Shown: positions 1-8,306 of the stretch, one piece after another
Layout: each line of letters opens with the position of its first letter
Numbering within the stretch: position 1 is the stretch's first letter
Assembly: GCA_047619485.1 (NCBI GenBank)
Contig: JBLHKE010000148.1
Coordinates: 1-12,710 of the forward strand
From: JBLHKE01 sp047619485
Lineage (GTDB): Bacteria > Verrucomicrobiota > Verrucomicrobiia > Verrucomicrobiales > DEV007
Length of the DNA stretch: 12,710 nucleotides
Direction of reading: 5' to 3'
The notes under the pieces: model-generated
Told to the model about the DNA's origin: nothing
Database searches by the model: none
What the model saw: only the letters and a program-made list of their open reading frames with translations
Position numbers and translations under genes: made by a program

Positions 1-1
1 A

Positions 2-2116
2 GGCGCGGTGATCACAGGTGCTGGAGGGACGGAGTTCGACAACAACACCCGACCCGTCCTCGCCGCGGCGATCAACCATGCGGAAACGGAGGCACAGCGC
101 GGGCGCCTCGCCCTGACTCTCGAGGATGGTAGCCAGGTCGAACTGCCGCTCAAGGTGCTTGGTAGCTACAGCGCCACCGCTCCCTACCATTGCCAGAAAA
201 CGGATACCATCATCACCCGTGCAGCCGATCACCTGGTGAAGACGCGCAAGTTCGGACGGGGGCAGATGAACATTGGCCTGCTCGGCCTCCTCGCGACCGG
301 CGAGCAGAAATACATCGATGTGGTCAAGGAGGAGATCCATAAAGCGAGTTGGGCCAAACCCGATATCGAACTGACACTCCAGGGGACTTCCAAAGCTTGG
401 TACTGGGGATACACGAACTTACTGCTGTGCGAGTACTACCTGCTGACAGGTGACAAGTATGTCCTCCCGGCCATCGAGACCTACTCGGTTGCGATCGCAA
501 AAGGTCGCGACGCCGGAGGTCTCTGGGGACACCGCATGGCGGATCCACAGATCAATCGCGGCCAGCTCCACGGCCGCCTTCACGGCTATGCGGTGATGAA
601 CCAGTCGAGCCTGCCTCTTTTCATCTCCCTCATGCTCGCGGAGAAATGCGGCATCCGCGACCCTGAGATCCTAGCGGGGATCGAACAGACGCACACCTTC
701 TACCGCGATTTCATCGGCCGCGGCACCTTGCCGTATGGCGTCCATGATCCGAGTGCGAAGTCTTACAACAACAACGGCATGAGTGGGCTGGCCGCCGTCG
801 CTTTCTCACTGCGGGGCGACTCGGCTGGAGCGGAATTCTTCTCCCAGATGTCGGCAGCGGCTCACAACATCATGGAGACGGGACATACCGGACACTTTTT
901 CAACCAGCTGTGGACCGGGCTCGGCGCCAACATCGCTGGTCCCGAGACTTCAGCTGCGTTCTTTGAGGATACGCGATGGCTGCACACCCTCAACCGCCGC
1001 TGGGACGGCAATTTCACCTACGACGGATGCGGCTACAAACAGCCGATCTACTCCTACCGCGGGCTAAGCGATACCGGATCGCACCTGCTCAATTACTGCC
1101 GCGGCCGCCGCAAACTCCACATCACCGGGAAGGGTTCGGATCCTTCGATCTGGCTCAAGGGCAAGCAAGTCGCTTCAGCAATTGGGCTCGCCACCCTCGA
1201 CGTCAAGGCGCTGAGTGATGAGAATCTGCTCAAAGGTTTTGGACATCCGATGCCAAAGGTGCGCGTCGAAGCGATCTGGACTCTGCGCTCAAGGAAGCAC
1301 GCACTGATGCCATCAATCAAGCAGATGCTCACCAGCGGAACCGGCTTGGAAAGAGACAGCGCGATCCGGTATTTTGGCTACGGTTGCCCTAAGGAGCAGG
1401 TGCTCCCAGTGAAAGACGCGCTGGTCGCGATCATGCGCGATGAGAAGGATGACATCGAACTGCGATGCACCGCAGCCGGAGCGCTCTGTTGGCTGGGTGA
1501 AACCGCCCACCCGTATTTTGACGACATGCTAAAACTGGTGCTGGCCGACAAATCTGATGATCCGCTTGGCAGGATCGACGCGGAGCTCGGCGGTAGACTC
1601 AACTCTCTGGCCAACGACCCCTATTCGGCAGGACTGGTGAAAGACAAGCAGCGCTTCTACGCGGTGGCTCATAAACTCCTCAAGCACAAGCGCGCCAAGG
1701 GACGTAGCGCCGGAGCGAAGCTCATCGCGAACGTGCCGCTGGAGGATTTTCACTACGTCGGCGACCAGGTCAAACACATCATCGACGATCAGGATCTGGA
1801 CTATCATTCGTACCACAACCTCGGACCGAAAACGCAGTCCATCTCGATCTTGGCGAGCCTCAATATCGAAGGTGGGATCGAAGCTGCGTTCAAAACGCTC
1901 GAGGAGGAGAACGGCAAAGTAGGATTCAAGCTGCGCATGCTGATGGCCGTGCTGCCGAAGTATGGGGCCAACGCTCAGTATGCGCTCCCCGCGATCAGAA
2001 AGGTCAATGCTGGCAAGTTTCAGAGACAGTGGGACGCGATGGTCAAGCAGATCGAATCCGCTAGCGGGACGCGTGCGATGATCAGCTTGGAAGAGGCTCA
2101 ACGAGCCGGCAAATAG
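2..2116 (+). CDS. DUF6288-like protein with PDZ remnant and helical repeats, 5'-truncated by the window
   Basis: The reading frame is open to the window edge, so the GTG at position 8 is an internal Val codon, not the start. The first ~60 visible residues (V-I-T-G, hydrophobic pattern, then L-G-S-Y-S-A-T-A-P-Y) resemble the end of a PDZ domain. Numbering from that Val, residues ~65-390 form an alpha-helical region rich in conserved aromatic and Gly motifs: WYWGYTN at 131-137, GGLWGHRMADPQ at 170-181, SYNNNGMSGLAAVAF at 252-266. This arrangement recalls DUF6288 proteins of Planctomycetes and Verrucomicrobia, which have no established reaction. From ~395 onward there are HEAT-like helical repeats (KVRVEAIWTL, ELRCTAAGALCWLG). 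Family members are usually exported, but the signal peptide would lie outside the window. The gene is convergent with the LacI-type gene, 121 bp away. Family placement is from recalled motif patterns; function is unknown. Confidence 0.72.
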   Translation, partial: GAVITGAGGTEFDNNTRPVLAAAINHAETEAQRGRLALTLEDGSQVELPLKVLGSYSATAPYHCQKTDTIITRAADHLVKTRKFGRGQMNIGLLGLLATGEQKYIDVVKEEIHKASWAKPDIELTLQGTSKAWYWGYTNLLLCEYYLLTGDKYVLPAIETYSVAIAKGRDAGGLWGHRMADPQINRGQLHGRLHGYAVMNQSSLPLFISLMLAEKCGIRDPEILAGIEQTHTFYRDFIGRGTLPYGVHDPSAKSYNNNGMSGLAAVAFSLRGDSAGAEFFSQMSAAAHNIMETGHTGHFFNQLWTGLGANIAGPETSAAFFEDTRWLHTLNRRWDGNFTYDGCGYKQPIYSYRGLSDTGSHLLNYCRGRRKLHITGKGSDPSIWLKGKQVASAIGLATLDVKALSDENLLKGFGHPMPKVRVEAIWTLRSRKHALMPSIKQMLTSGTGLERDSAIRYFGYGCPKEQVLPVKDALVAIMRDEKDDIELRCTAAGALCWLGETAHPYFDDMLKLVLADKSDDPLGRIDAELGGRLNSLANDPYSAGLVKDKQRFYAVAHKLLKHKRAKGRSAGAKLIANVPLEDFHYVGDQVKHIIDDQDLDYHSYHNLGPKTQSISILASLNIEGGIEAAFKTLEEENGKVGFKLRMLMAVLPKYGANAQYALPAIRKVNAGKFQRQWDAMVKQIESASGTRAMISLEEAQRAGK

Positions 2117-2237
2117 CTCGATGCGTGGCACCGGCGGCCGGGATCAACTAGGTTATTCCGAAATCATCAAAGCGCAGCAGTCCGTCGCCGAACTCCCAGC
2201 AGGCGGTTGCAAAACTGGCGGCAGCTAGCTAAGGGCA

Positions 2238-3236
2238 CTACCCCCTTGCCGGGCTGACTGACTCCCTGACCATCAGTTCACCGAGTAGTGACTGGGACTC
2301 GAATGACTTGCCATCGATCAGGTCGAGTAAGGCCTGCGACGCGCGCTCGCCCATCTCCCTACCCGGTTGGCGAACGGTCGTCAATGGTGGCGCCATAAAC
2401 GCTGACTCCGCCTGATCGTCAAATCCGACCAGCGACACATCTCCCGGAACTTCTAGCCCACGCCGATAGAGCGCGAGGCGCGCACCAAACGCCGTCGTGT
2501 CATTCGCCGCAAAAACAGCTGAGAACGAGCGCCCACCTTCACACAGTTCATCGATCGCGCGGACGCCTGACTCAGCGCTGAAGTCGCCGGCGATGACCAA
2601 ATCATCGTCGAACTCAATGCCACCATCCTCGAGCGCTTTCCGATAACCGTCGAACCGGTCGATCGCATCGGGGTGATGTTTGATGCCGAGGATGATCGCT
2701 ATCTCACGGTGGCCGTTCTCGATCAAGAGCTTCGTCGCTCGATACCCGCCGTCGACATTGTCAGTAAAAATACAGTGATGCGCTCCAGGAAGTTCCCGCG
2801 CGACGATGATCGTCGGCAGGCCGCGACTCAGTTGCGCAAGGTGATCGGCTTCGATGTCACCCCCGATCAGGACAAGCCCATCGACCCTGCGTCCGAGGAG
2901 CGCTTGGATCGCCTCAACCTCAGCATCGGGCTGCCAGCGCCCGTCGACGAAAATAGGTGAGTAGCCAGTGCCGCCGAAGCCAGCAATCACCCCCTGCGAG
3001 ATCGCATCATAAAACGGGCTACCGATGTTTTGTGTCAGCACCCCGATCGTCATCGAGCGACCGCTCGCGAGACTCCGCGCCACCACATTCGGCTGAAAAC
3101 CCAAACGCTCGGTCGCCTCCATGATCGCCTTGCGCTTCTCGGGGTGAACGACCGAAGAGTTGTTGAGCACGCGCGACACGGTGGCCTTCGACACCTTGGC
3201 TTCGTTGGCTATGTCCTGGATCGTGACGTTTTTCAT
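2238..3236 (-). CDS. LacI-family transcriptional repressor
   Basis: This 332-residue protein has the usual LacI-family length and order. An N-terminal helix-turn-helix spans residues ~4-25 (TIQDIANEAKVSKATVSRVL), followed by the hinge helix with PNVVARSLASG at ~49-59. Leu56 sits where family members insert a leucine into the central CpG of the operator. A periplasmic-binding-protein-like sugar sensor begins at TIGVLTQN (~63-70) and contains FAANDTTAFGA and the late SLVGFDDQAES segment. It is a cytoplasmic DNA-binding regulator whose ligand is probably a sugar or sugar phosphate. It is transcribed divergently from the symporter/enzyme operon, and two perfect 14-bp palindromes lie between them, so it very likely controls that operon and itself. 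The ATG at 3236 fits the canonical LacI N-terminus. The ligand cannot be deduced from sequence alone. Confidence 0.95.
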   Translation of the reverse strand: MKNVTIQDIANEAKVSKATVSRVLNNSSVVHPEKRKAIMEATERLGFQPNVVARSLASGRSMTIGVLTQNIGSPFYDAISQGVIAGFGGTGYSPIFVDGRWQPDAEVEAIQALLGRRVDGLVLIGGDIEADHLAQLSRGLPTIIVARELPGAHHCIFTDNVDGGYRATKLLIENGHREIAIILGIKHHPDAIDRFDGYRKALEDGGIEFDDDLVIAGDFSAESGVRAIDELCEGGRSFSAVFAANDTTAFGARLALYRRGLEVPGDVSLVGFDDQAESAFMAPPLTTVRQPGREMGERASQALLDLIDGKSFESQSLLGELMVRESVSPARG

Positions 3237-3276
3237 GAATAGAATGGCCGAATTCCTACATTTGATCAGATTTCGC

Positions 3277-3306
3277 TTGCGCCCCCCCTAGAGTAGAGGC
3301 TATGAA
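3277..3306 (+). promoter_or_regulatory. Candidate promoter of the symporter/enzyme operon
   Basis: TTGCGC at 3277-3282 and TATGAA at 3301-3306 are separated by 18 bp. The -10-like element overlaps operator site 1, which would suit repression by occlusion. The match to a sigma70-type consensus is only moderate, and promoters in this phylum are poorly known. On the opposite strand, TTGAAA (3317-3312) and TACTCT (3295-3290), 16 bp apart, are a weaker candidate for the repressor gene. Confidence 0.3.
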
Positions 3307-3316
3307 ACCGGTTTCA
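3303..3316. promoter_or_regulatory. LacI-type operator, site 1
   Basis: TGAAACCGGTTTCA is a perfect 14-bp palindrome with a central CpG, the classic shape of a LacI-family operator. It lies between the divergent repressor and symporter genes, 67 bp from the repressor start and 70 bp from the symporter start. It overlaps the best promoter candidates in both directions, so binding would probably repress both. Confidence 0.85.
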
Positions 3317-3325
3317 AGCGTTTTG

Positions 3326-3339
3326 TGAAACCGGTTTCA
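3326..3339. promoter_or_regulatory. LacI-type operator, site 2
   Basis: This is an exact second copy of the 14-bp palindrome, 23 bp centre-to-centre from site 1. That is a little over two helical turns, so the two dimers would lie on roughly the same face of the DNA and could bind cooperatively. It lies 46 bp upstream of the symporter start, probably just downstream of the transcription start, where it could act as a roadblock. Confidence 0.85.
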
Positions 3340-3385
3340 TGAACGCTTTCGTCATTGCAGGAGCGTGCCCCAAGGATAAAAACTG

Positions 3386-4822
3386 ATGAGTGAAACGACC
3401 AAGAATACGGTGCCCTTCGGGCAGAAGCTGGCATTTGGATTCGGCATGCTTGCCAATCAGATGTTTCCCGCGGCGATGGGAGTGTTCCTGGTCGTTCTGG
3501 TTCAAGATCTTGGATTCTCGCCATTGGCCTGGGGTCTCATCTTTTTCGCTCCGAGACTCTTTGACGCCATTACTGACCCGATTATGGGATTCATTTCGGA
3601 CAACACGAGATCTCGGTGGGGCAGGCGCCGGCAATACGTCTTTGTCGGCGGTCTGATTATGGGCATCTCGTACATCGCGATGTGGCAACTGCATCGCGAC
3701 AACAGCATTAGCTACAACTTCATTTACTTCTTGAGCATGTCGTTGGTGTTCTATCTTGGGCTAACGATCTTCAGCGTTCCCTTTGTCGCTATGGGCTATG
3801 AGATGAGCTCAGACTTTCATGAGCGAACTAACATCATGGCGGTCGCGCAGTTCATTGGTCAATGGGCGTGGGTAATTGCCCCTTGGTTCTGGGTGATTTT
3901 GTATGACCCTGACTGGTTTCCTAGCGCGGATGCCGGCGTGAGGCAGCTGTCGGTCTGGGTGGCCATCCCGTGTTCGATCCTCGCGATCGTCCCGGCGATC
4001 TTCATTAAGAGTAAATCGACCGAGCATCGAACCGACTTCAAGCCAATCAACCTGAAGTCGATTGGCAGCAGTCTCGGTGACATTGCCAAATCGACGCGCG
4101 AAGCCTTTTCAATCCCCCAATTCCGCAAGCTGGCCTTCGCGACGTTTCTTGTATTCAACTCATTCAACGTCATCGCCGCATTCACCTTCTTCATCATCGT
4201 CCACCATCTGTTTGGTGGTGCGGCCGAGAAGGCAGGTGTCTGGCCCGCGCTCCACGGATGTGTGGGCGCTCTGATCACAACCTTCCTGGTCATTCCGATC
4301 GTGGCAGCCATGGCAAAAAAGATCGGCAAGAAGAAGGCATTCCTCATTTCACAGGCTATTTCCATGATCGGTTACATCCTCTTCTGGTTCCTGTTCGTGC
4401 CAGGAAAACCGTATCTGTTCCTCTTTGCACTGCCGTTTCATTCGTTCGGAATTGGCAGCCTGTTCACCCTGATGATGTCCATGACCGCCGACGTCTGCGA
4501 TCTAGATGAACTCAATAGCGGCAAGCGCCGTGAGGGAATCATCGGTGCAGTGTATTGGTGGATGGTAAAATTTGGAGGCGCCTTCGCCGGCCTGCTGGGC
4601 GGATTGATCATGACGTTCGTCGGCTTCGATCCTGGTGGCGAAGTTACTGAATCTGCTATCACAGGGATGCGCTTGGCCTACACGATCCTGCCAATTGCTG
4701 GAGTCCTTGGCGCGATTCTGATCATGCGTAACTACGATCTATCCGAAGTGCGTGCTGCCGAAGTGCGCCAGCAACTGGCTGACAAGAAGGCAACTGGAGG
4801 CACCACGCTACAAAATCAATGA
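3386..4822 (+). CDS. GPH-family (MelB/XynB-like) sugar:cation symporter
   Basis: This 478-residue, strongly hydrophobic protein has about twelve predicted membrane segments, the standard size for glycoside-pentoside-hexuronide:cation symporters. The family signature is clear at residues 60-82: DAITDPIMGFISD followed by SRWGRRR. Asp60 and Asp64 sit at the i/i+4 spacing of the MelB helix II cation-binding aspartates. The second signature follows at 369-384 (DVCDLDELNSGKRREG), before the late helices. It should bring a small oligosaccharide or glycoside across the inner membrane with Na+ or H+. AAGGA at 3372-3376 lies 9 bp before the ATG. The stop overlaps the next start as ATGA at 4819-4822, so the two genes are probably translationally coupled. 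Control by the divergent LacI protein is likely from the upstream operators. The substrate is not identifiable; the paired enzyme suggests a di- or oligosaccharide. Confidence 0.92.
   Translation: MSETTKNTVPFGQKLAFGFGMLANQMFPAAMGVFLVVLVQDLGFSPLAWGLIFFAPRLFDAITDPIMGFISDNTRSRWGRRRQYVFVGGLIMGISYIAMWQLHRDNSISYNFIYFLSMSLVFYLGLTIFSVPFVAMGYEMSSDFHERTNIMAVAQFIGQWAWVIAPWFWVILYDPDWFPSADAGVRQLSVWVAIPCSILAIVPAIFIKSKSTEHRTDFKPINLKSIGSSLGDIAKSTREAFSIPQFRKLAFATFLVFNSFNVIAAFTFFIIVHHLFGGAAEKAGVWPALHGCVGALITTFLVIPIVAAMAKKIGKKKAFLISQAISMIGYILFWFLFVPGKPYLFLFALPFHSFGIGSLFTLMMSMTADVCDLDELNSGKRREGIIGAVYWWMVKFGGAFAGLLGGLIMTFVGFDPGGEVTESAITGMRLAYTILPIAGVLGAILIMRNYDLSEVRAAEVRQQLADKKATGGTTLQNQ
4819..4822 (+). other. 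ATGA stop/start overlap
   Basis: The ATG of the large enzyme gene overlaps the TGA of the symporter gene. GGAGG at 4796-4800 is the nearest Shine-Dalgarno-like sequence but lies too far upstream for a normal site, so reinitiation by the terminating ribosome is the likeliest route. This fixes the expression ratio of transporter to enzyme and supports a shared function. Confidence 0.8.
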
Positions 4823-7800
4823 ATCATCGAGCGATGAAACAGACCATCACAAACGTGACCGGCGAATACGTCAGGCTTGACGGCGAGCAGTACTACCGCA
4901 TCGCCAATAGCCATCTCATGGATGATTTTTTCATGTCGCTAGTCGGTGCTGGCGATCACTGGATGTTCATCTCGAGCAACGGTGCGCTCAGCGCCGGACG
5001 TCGCAATGCTGACAACGCGCTGTTCCCCTACTCCGCGGACGATCAGATCACTGCTGCGCGAGCCGATACGGGCTCGACCACCCTCATCCGCTGCGGCGAC
5101 CATCTTTGGGAGCCATTCGCGGCTCATTCGGCCGGCACAGATAAGTTTCATCGCAATCTATACAAGACACCACTCGGAAACAAACTGGTGTTCGAGGAGG
5201 TCAACGAATCGCTCGGCCTGACTTTCCGCTATCGGTGGACATCCAGCCAAAGATTCGGATTCGTGCGCAGCTGCCGATTGGAAAATACTGGTGATAAAAA
5301 GCTCAGCCTAGAGTTGCTCGACGGGCTCCAAAACATCCTACCCTACGGGATCGGTAGCGAGTTCCTCATGCGTTTTAGCAATCTCGCTAATGCTTACAAG
5401 AAGAGCGAACTGGTCGCCGAGTCGGATGTGGGACTTTTTTACCTGAGTTCTGTTCCGACCGACCGCGCCGAGCCTAGCGAGGGTCTTAAAGCGACCACCG
5501 TCTGGCAGACCGGTTTGAAACCCGACGCGATCGTGCTTTGCGCCGATCAAATCGAGGCCTTCCGCATGGGAGGCAAACTCCAAAGCGAATCTGATGTGCG
5601 CGGAAAACGCGGCGCCTTCCTCCTCAATCAATCACTCGAGCTTGCTCCGGAAGAATCGATCGAATGGCAGGTCGTCGCAGAGCTCGCCCAGGATCACGCA
5701 GCGGTCATCGGCCTCGACAACTGGCTGCAACAGCGCACGGATCCAGCAGTCGAAATCAGAGATGACATCGCCGCGAGCGAACAGGAGTTCCTACGGATAT
5801 TGTCTTCATCTGATGCACTGCAAAAAGGCGCGAACCAACGGGTCTGCAATCGCCATCTTTCCAACACGGTATTCAACCTCATGCGCGGCGGCGTCCCCCT
5901 GGAAGGATACCATCTGCACAGCGAAGATTTCCGCCAGTTCGTCACTAACTTTAATCGCCCTCTCGAGCAGCGACACGACGGATTCTTCAGCGAATTGCCG
6001 AACGAATTGAGCTTAGGAGAACTGCGCGCAACCATCGCCAAACTCGATGACCCCGACCTCACCCGACTCGGGTTAGAATACTTGCCACTAGCCTTTAGTC
6101 GCCGCCACGGCGATCCGACACGCCCGTGGAACCATTTTTCCATCGATCTTCAATCCGAGAACGGGCGCACGAACTTGAACTACCAGGGCAACTGGCGCGA
6201 TCTGTTCCAGAACTGGGAAGCCCTGCTGGTTTCGTTCCCCGAATTCTCCACCGGGATGATCTGTCGCTTCGTCAATGCGACCACCGCCGACGGCTACAAT
6301 CCCTACAAAGTTACGCGCAACGGATTCGACTGGGAATCCCCCAACCCGGACGATCCGTGGTCGAATATCGGCTACTGGGGAGATCACCAGATCATCTACT
6401 TGCTCAAGCTGCTCGAGTGGACGCGCAAATTTTACCCGCAAGGTTTGGACCAACTGCTGGACTCGCAGGTGTTCGCACACGCGAATGTCCCCTACCGGAT
6501 CAAGCCGATCGAAGAGATTAAAAAGACCTCACGCAACACGATCGATTTCGATTCCGAACTGGCCGCAGCGATCGATCAGCGTGTCGTGAAACTCGGTGCG
6601 GACGGGAAGTTGCTACCCGACTCCGACGGCGGTATCCATCGCGTCACTCTGGTCGAAAAAATTCTAACATTGTCCTTGGCCAAGCTCTCGAATTTCATCC
6701 CAGACGGCGGCATCTGGCTCAATACCCAGCGGCCGGAGTGGAACGACGCCAACAACGCGCTGGTCGGGAACGGGCTGTCGATGGTCACCGCTTGTTATTT
6801 GCACCGCTGGTGCAAATTCATGGAGGACTGGATCGCCACGGTTCCGAGTGAATCGTTTAAGGTATCAAAGCCGGTCAACGACTTCTTCGCGCAGATCGCT
6901 GAAATTCTCAGTGATCCGCCGCAATCACTGGATGAGAAGCAGCGGGAGACGATCGTCGACGCGCTATCCCATGCTGGCAGCAACTACCGGCAAACTCTAT
7001 ACAGCGCTGGCCTCAGCGGTGGGTTCGAAAAAGTCTCGCGCGTCGATTGTGTCGCCCTTTTCCGGAATGCACGCCAGCACCTCGAATCGACGATCAGAAA
7101 CAACCGTCGCGCGGATGGCTTGTATCACGCTTACAATTTGCTCGATTGGCATGATGGCGGCGTAGCGATTGAAGCGCTCTACGAAATGCTCGAGGGCCAA
7201 GTCGCGGCACTGAGTTCCGGACTGCTAAACGCTGATGAGGCGGTCGAGGTGCTCGACGCGCTGCGCGGGAGCAAACTCTACCGCGAGAACCAGGACAGCT
7301 ACGTGCTCTATCCCGATCGACAGCTGCCGAAGTTCCTTGAGAAGAACCTGATCGATCCAGCGGTCGTCGAGTCGAGCGGGTTGCTGAAGAAGCTGCTCGC
7401 AGAGGAGAACCAGACCATCATCTCGGCTGACATCCGTGGAGGATTTCACTTCAACGGGCAGTTCAAAAATTCCGCAGACCTCCGCGAGGCAATCGCTTGT
7501 CTTGGCAGTGAATACGCGGACGACGTAGCAAATGATGGAGCGCAGCTCATCGAGAGCTTCGATACGATTTTCGGACACCGACAGTTCACCGGACGGTCCG
7601 GCACCTTCTTCGGCTACGAAGGTCTCGGTTCGATCTATTGGCACATGGTTTCGAAACTGGCGCTCGCCGTTTCGGAAAACTACTCTGCGGCGCTGGAGTC
7701 CGGGGCTTCCGCTGAGACCACTGAGTCACTCAAAAATCACCTGACGAATATCAAACGCGGTATCGGTGCAGAAAAATCGCCAAGCGATTACGGAGCGTTC

Positions 7801-8235
7801 CCGTCGGATCCGTATTCTCACACACCTGAAAACGCCGGAGTAAAGCAGCCTGGCATGACCGGTCAGGTGAAAGAAGATATCCTCGCAAGATTCGCGGAAA
7901 TCGGCATCGAGATCGAGGATGGCTGCGTGTCTTTCCAACTGGGACTTTTCGATCGGAAGGAACTGCTCGAACAGGCTGACGAACTCGAGTTCTTCGACCT
8001 CGCGGGAAAAACTGCGACAGTTCCAATTCCGCAAGGCGCATTTGGCTTCACCCTTTTCCAAGTTCCGTTCGTTTATCAAGCGGGTGACGACGACCTCATC
8101 GAGGTTCGACTATCCTCAGGCGAAACCCGCCAGATCAAAGGTTCCCGAATCGACTCAGACACCAGCCAACAACTGTTCTCCCGCACCGGGAACATCGAAA
8201 AAATCTCATGTAGCTTCCAAGCCCTACTCGGTTGA
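4819..8235 (+). CDS. Large cytoplasmic (alpha/alpha)6-barrel-type glycosidase or glycoside phosphorylase, family uncertain
   Basis: This 1138-residue protein has no signal peptide or membrane segment, so it should act in the cytoplasm on sugar delivered by the overlapping symporter gene. Residues ~30-350 are beta-rich (FFMSLVGAGDHWMFISSNGA at ~37-56), as expected for an N-terminal beta-sandwich. Residues ~355-960 look like a helical toroid with dense aromatic and acidic motifs: NYQGNWRDLFQNWEAL at 454-469, DGYNPYKVTRNGFDWE at ~491-506, IGYWGDHQIIYLL at ~517-529, and RPEWNDANNALVGNG at 638-652. E640 or D643 is a catalytic candidate by analogy with the WND motif of GH94-like enzymes. RSGTFFGYEGLGSIYWHM at 926-943 could be a substrate or phosphate loop. 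A conserved-looking PGMTGQVKEDIL at ~1011-1022 leads into a C-terminal beta domain. The length suits the long GH149/GH161-type phosphorylases better than GH94, but I cannot assign a family. ATG 4834 is an alternative start. Confidence 0.6.
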   Translation: MNHRAMKQTITNVTGEYVRLDGEQYYRIANSHLMDDFFMSLVGAGDHWMFISSNGALSAGRRNADNALFPYSADDQITAARADTGSTTLIRCGDHLWEPFAAHSAGTDKFHRNLYKTPLGNKLVFEEVNESLGLTFRYRWTSSQRFGFVRSCRLENTGDKKLSLELLDGLQNILPYGIGSEFLMRFSNLANAYKKSELVAESDVGLFYLSSVPTDRAEPSEGLKATTVWQTGLKPDAIVLCADQIEAFRMGGKLQSESDVRGKRGAFLLNQSLELAPEESIEWQVVAELAQDHAAVIGLDNWLQQRTDPAVEIRDDIAASEQEFLRILSSSDALQKGANQRVCNRHLSNTVFNLMRGGVPLEGYHLHSEDFRQFVTNFNRPLEQRHDGFFSELPNELSLGELRATIAKLDDPDLTRLGLEYLPLAFSRRHGDPTRPWNHFSIDLQSENGRTNLNYQGNWRDLFQNWEALLVSFPEFSTGMICRFVNATTADGYNPYKVTRNGFDWESPNPDDPWSNIGYWGDHQIIYLLKLLEWTRKFYPQGLDQLLDSQVFAHANVPYRIKPIEEIKKTSRNTIDFDSELAAAIDQRVVKLGADGKLLPDSDGGIHRVTLVEKILTLSLAKLSNFIPDGGIWLNTQRPEWNDANNALVGNGLSMVTACYLHRWCKFMEDWIATVPSESFKVSKPVNDFFAQIAEILSDPPQSLDEKQRETIVDALSHAGSNYRQTLYSAGLSGGFEKVSRVDCVALFRNARQHLESTIRNNRRADGLYHAYNLLDWHDGGVAIEALYEMLEGQVAALSSGLLNADEAVEVLDALRGSKLYRENQDSYVLYPDRQLPKFLEKNLIDPAVVESSGLLKKLLAEENQTIISADIRGGFHFNGQFKNSADLREAIACLGSEYADDVANDGAQLIESFDTIFGHRQFTGRSGTFFGYEGLGSIYWHMVSKLALAVSENYSAALESGASAETTESLKNHLTNIKRGIGAEKSPSDYGAFPSDPYSHTPENAGVKQPGMTGQVKEDILARFAEIGIEIEDGCVSFQLGLFDRKELLEQADELEFFDLAGKTATVPIPQGAFGFTLFQVPFVYQAGDDDLIEVRLSSGETRQIKGSRIDSDTSQQLFSRTGNIEKISCSFQALLG

Positions 8236-8270
8236 TCCGCATTGCGGCCTGCGCCGCGGTCATCAATTTT
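8232..8270 (+). terminator. Possible intrinsic terminator of the symporter/enzyme operon
   Basis: An imperfect hairpin overlaps the stop codon of the enzyme gene. An outer stem TTGAT/ATCAA (8232-8236 with 8262-8266) and an inner GC stem GCGGC/GCCGC (8244-8248 with 8253-8257, loop CTGC) are followed directly by TTTT at 8267-8270. Unpaired bases separate the stems and the T-run is short, so termination may be partial and the CBM-like gene could be reached by read-through. Confidence 0.35.
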
Positions 8271-8306
8271 CCACTCCATAAACCACCCCCCTGAACCAAA
8301 ACCAAT

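Noticed and set aside
8..10. GTG as start of the first gene
   Set aside because: The frame is open upstream to the window edge and the residues around it read as the middle of a PDZ-like domain, so the gene is truncated by the window.
1529..2131. 200-codon open frame on the minus strand inside the DUF6288-like gene
   Set aside because: It is a long shadow frame opposite a well-supported coding frame, with no recognisable domain.
2117..2237. Bidirectional terminator between the convergent genes
   Set aside because: No stem-loop of convincing length with a T-run on either strand was found in this 121-bp gap.
5506..5520. CCGGTTTGAAAC in the enzyme gene as a third operator
   Set aside because: It resembles the operator half-site but is not the palindrome TGAAACCGGTTTCA and lies deep in coding sequence.
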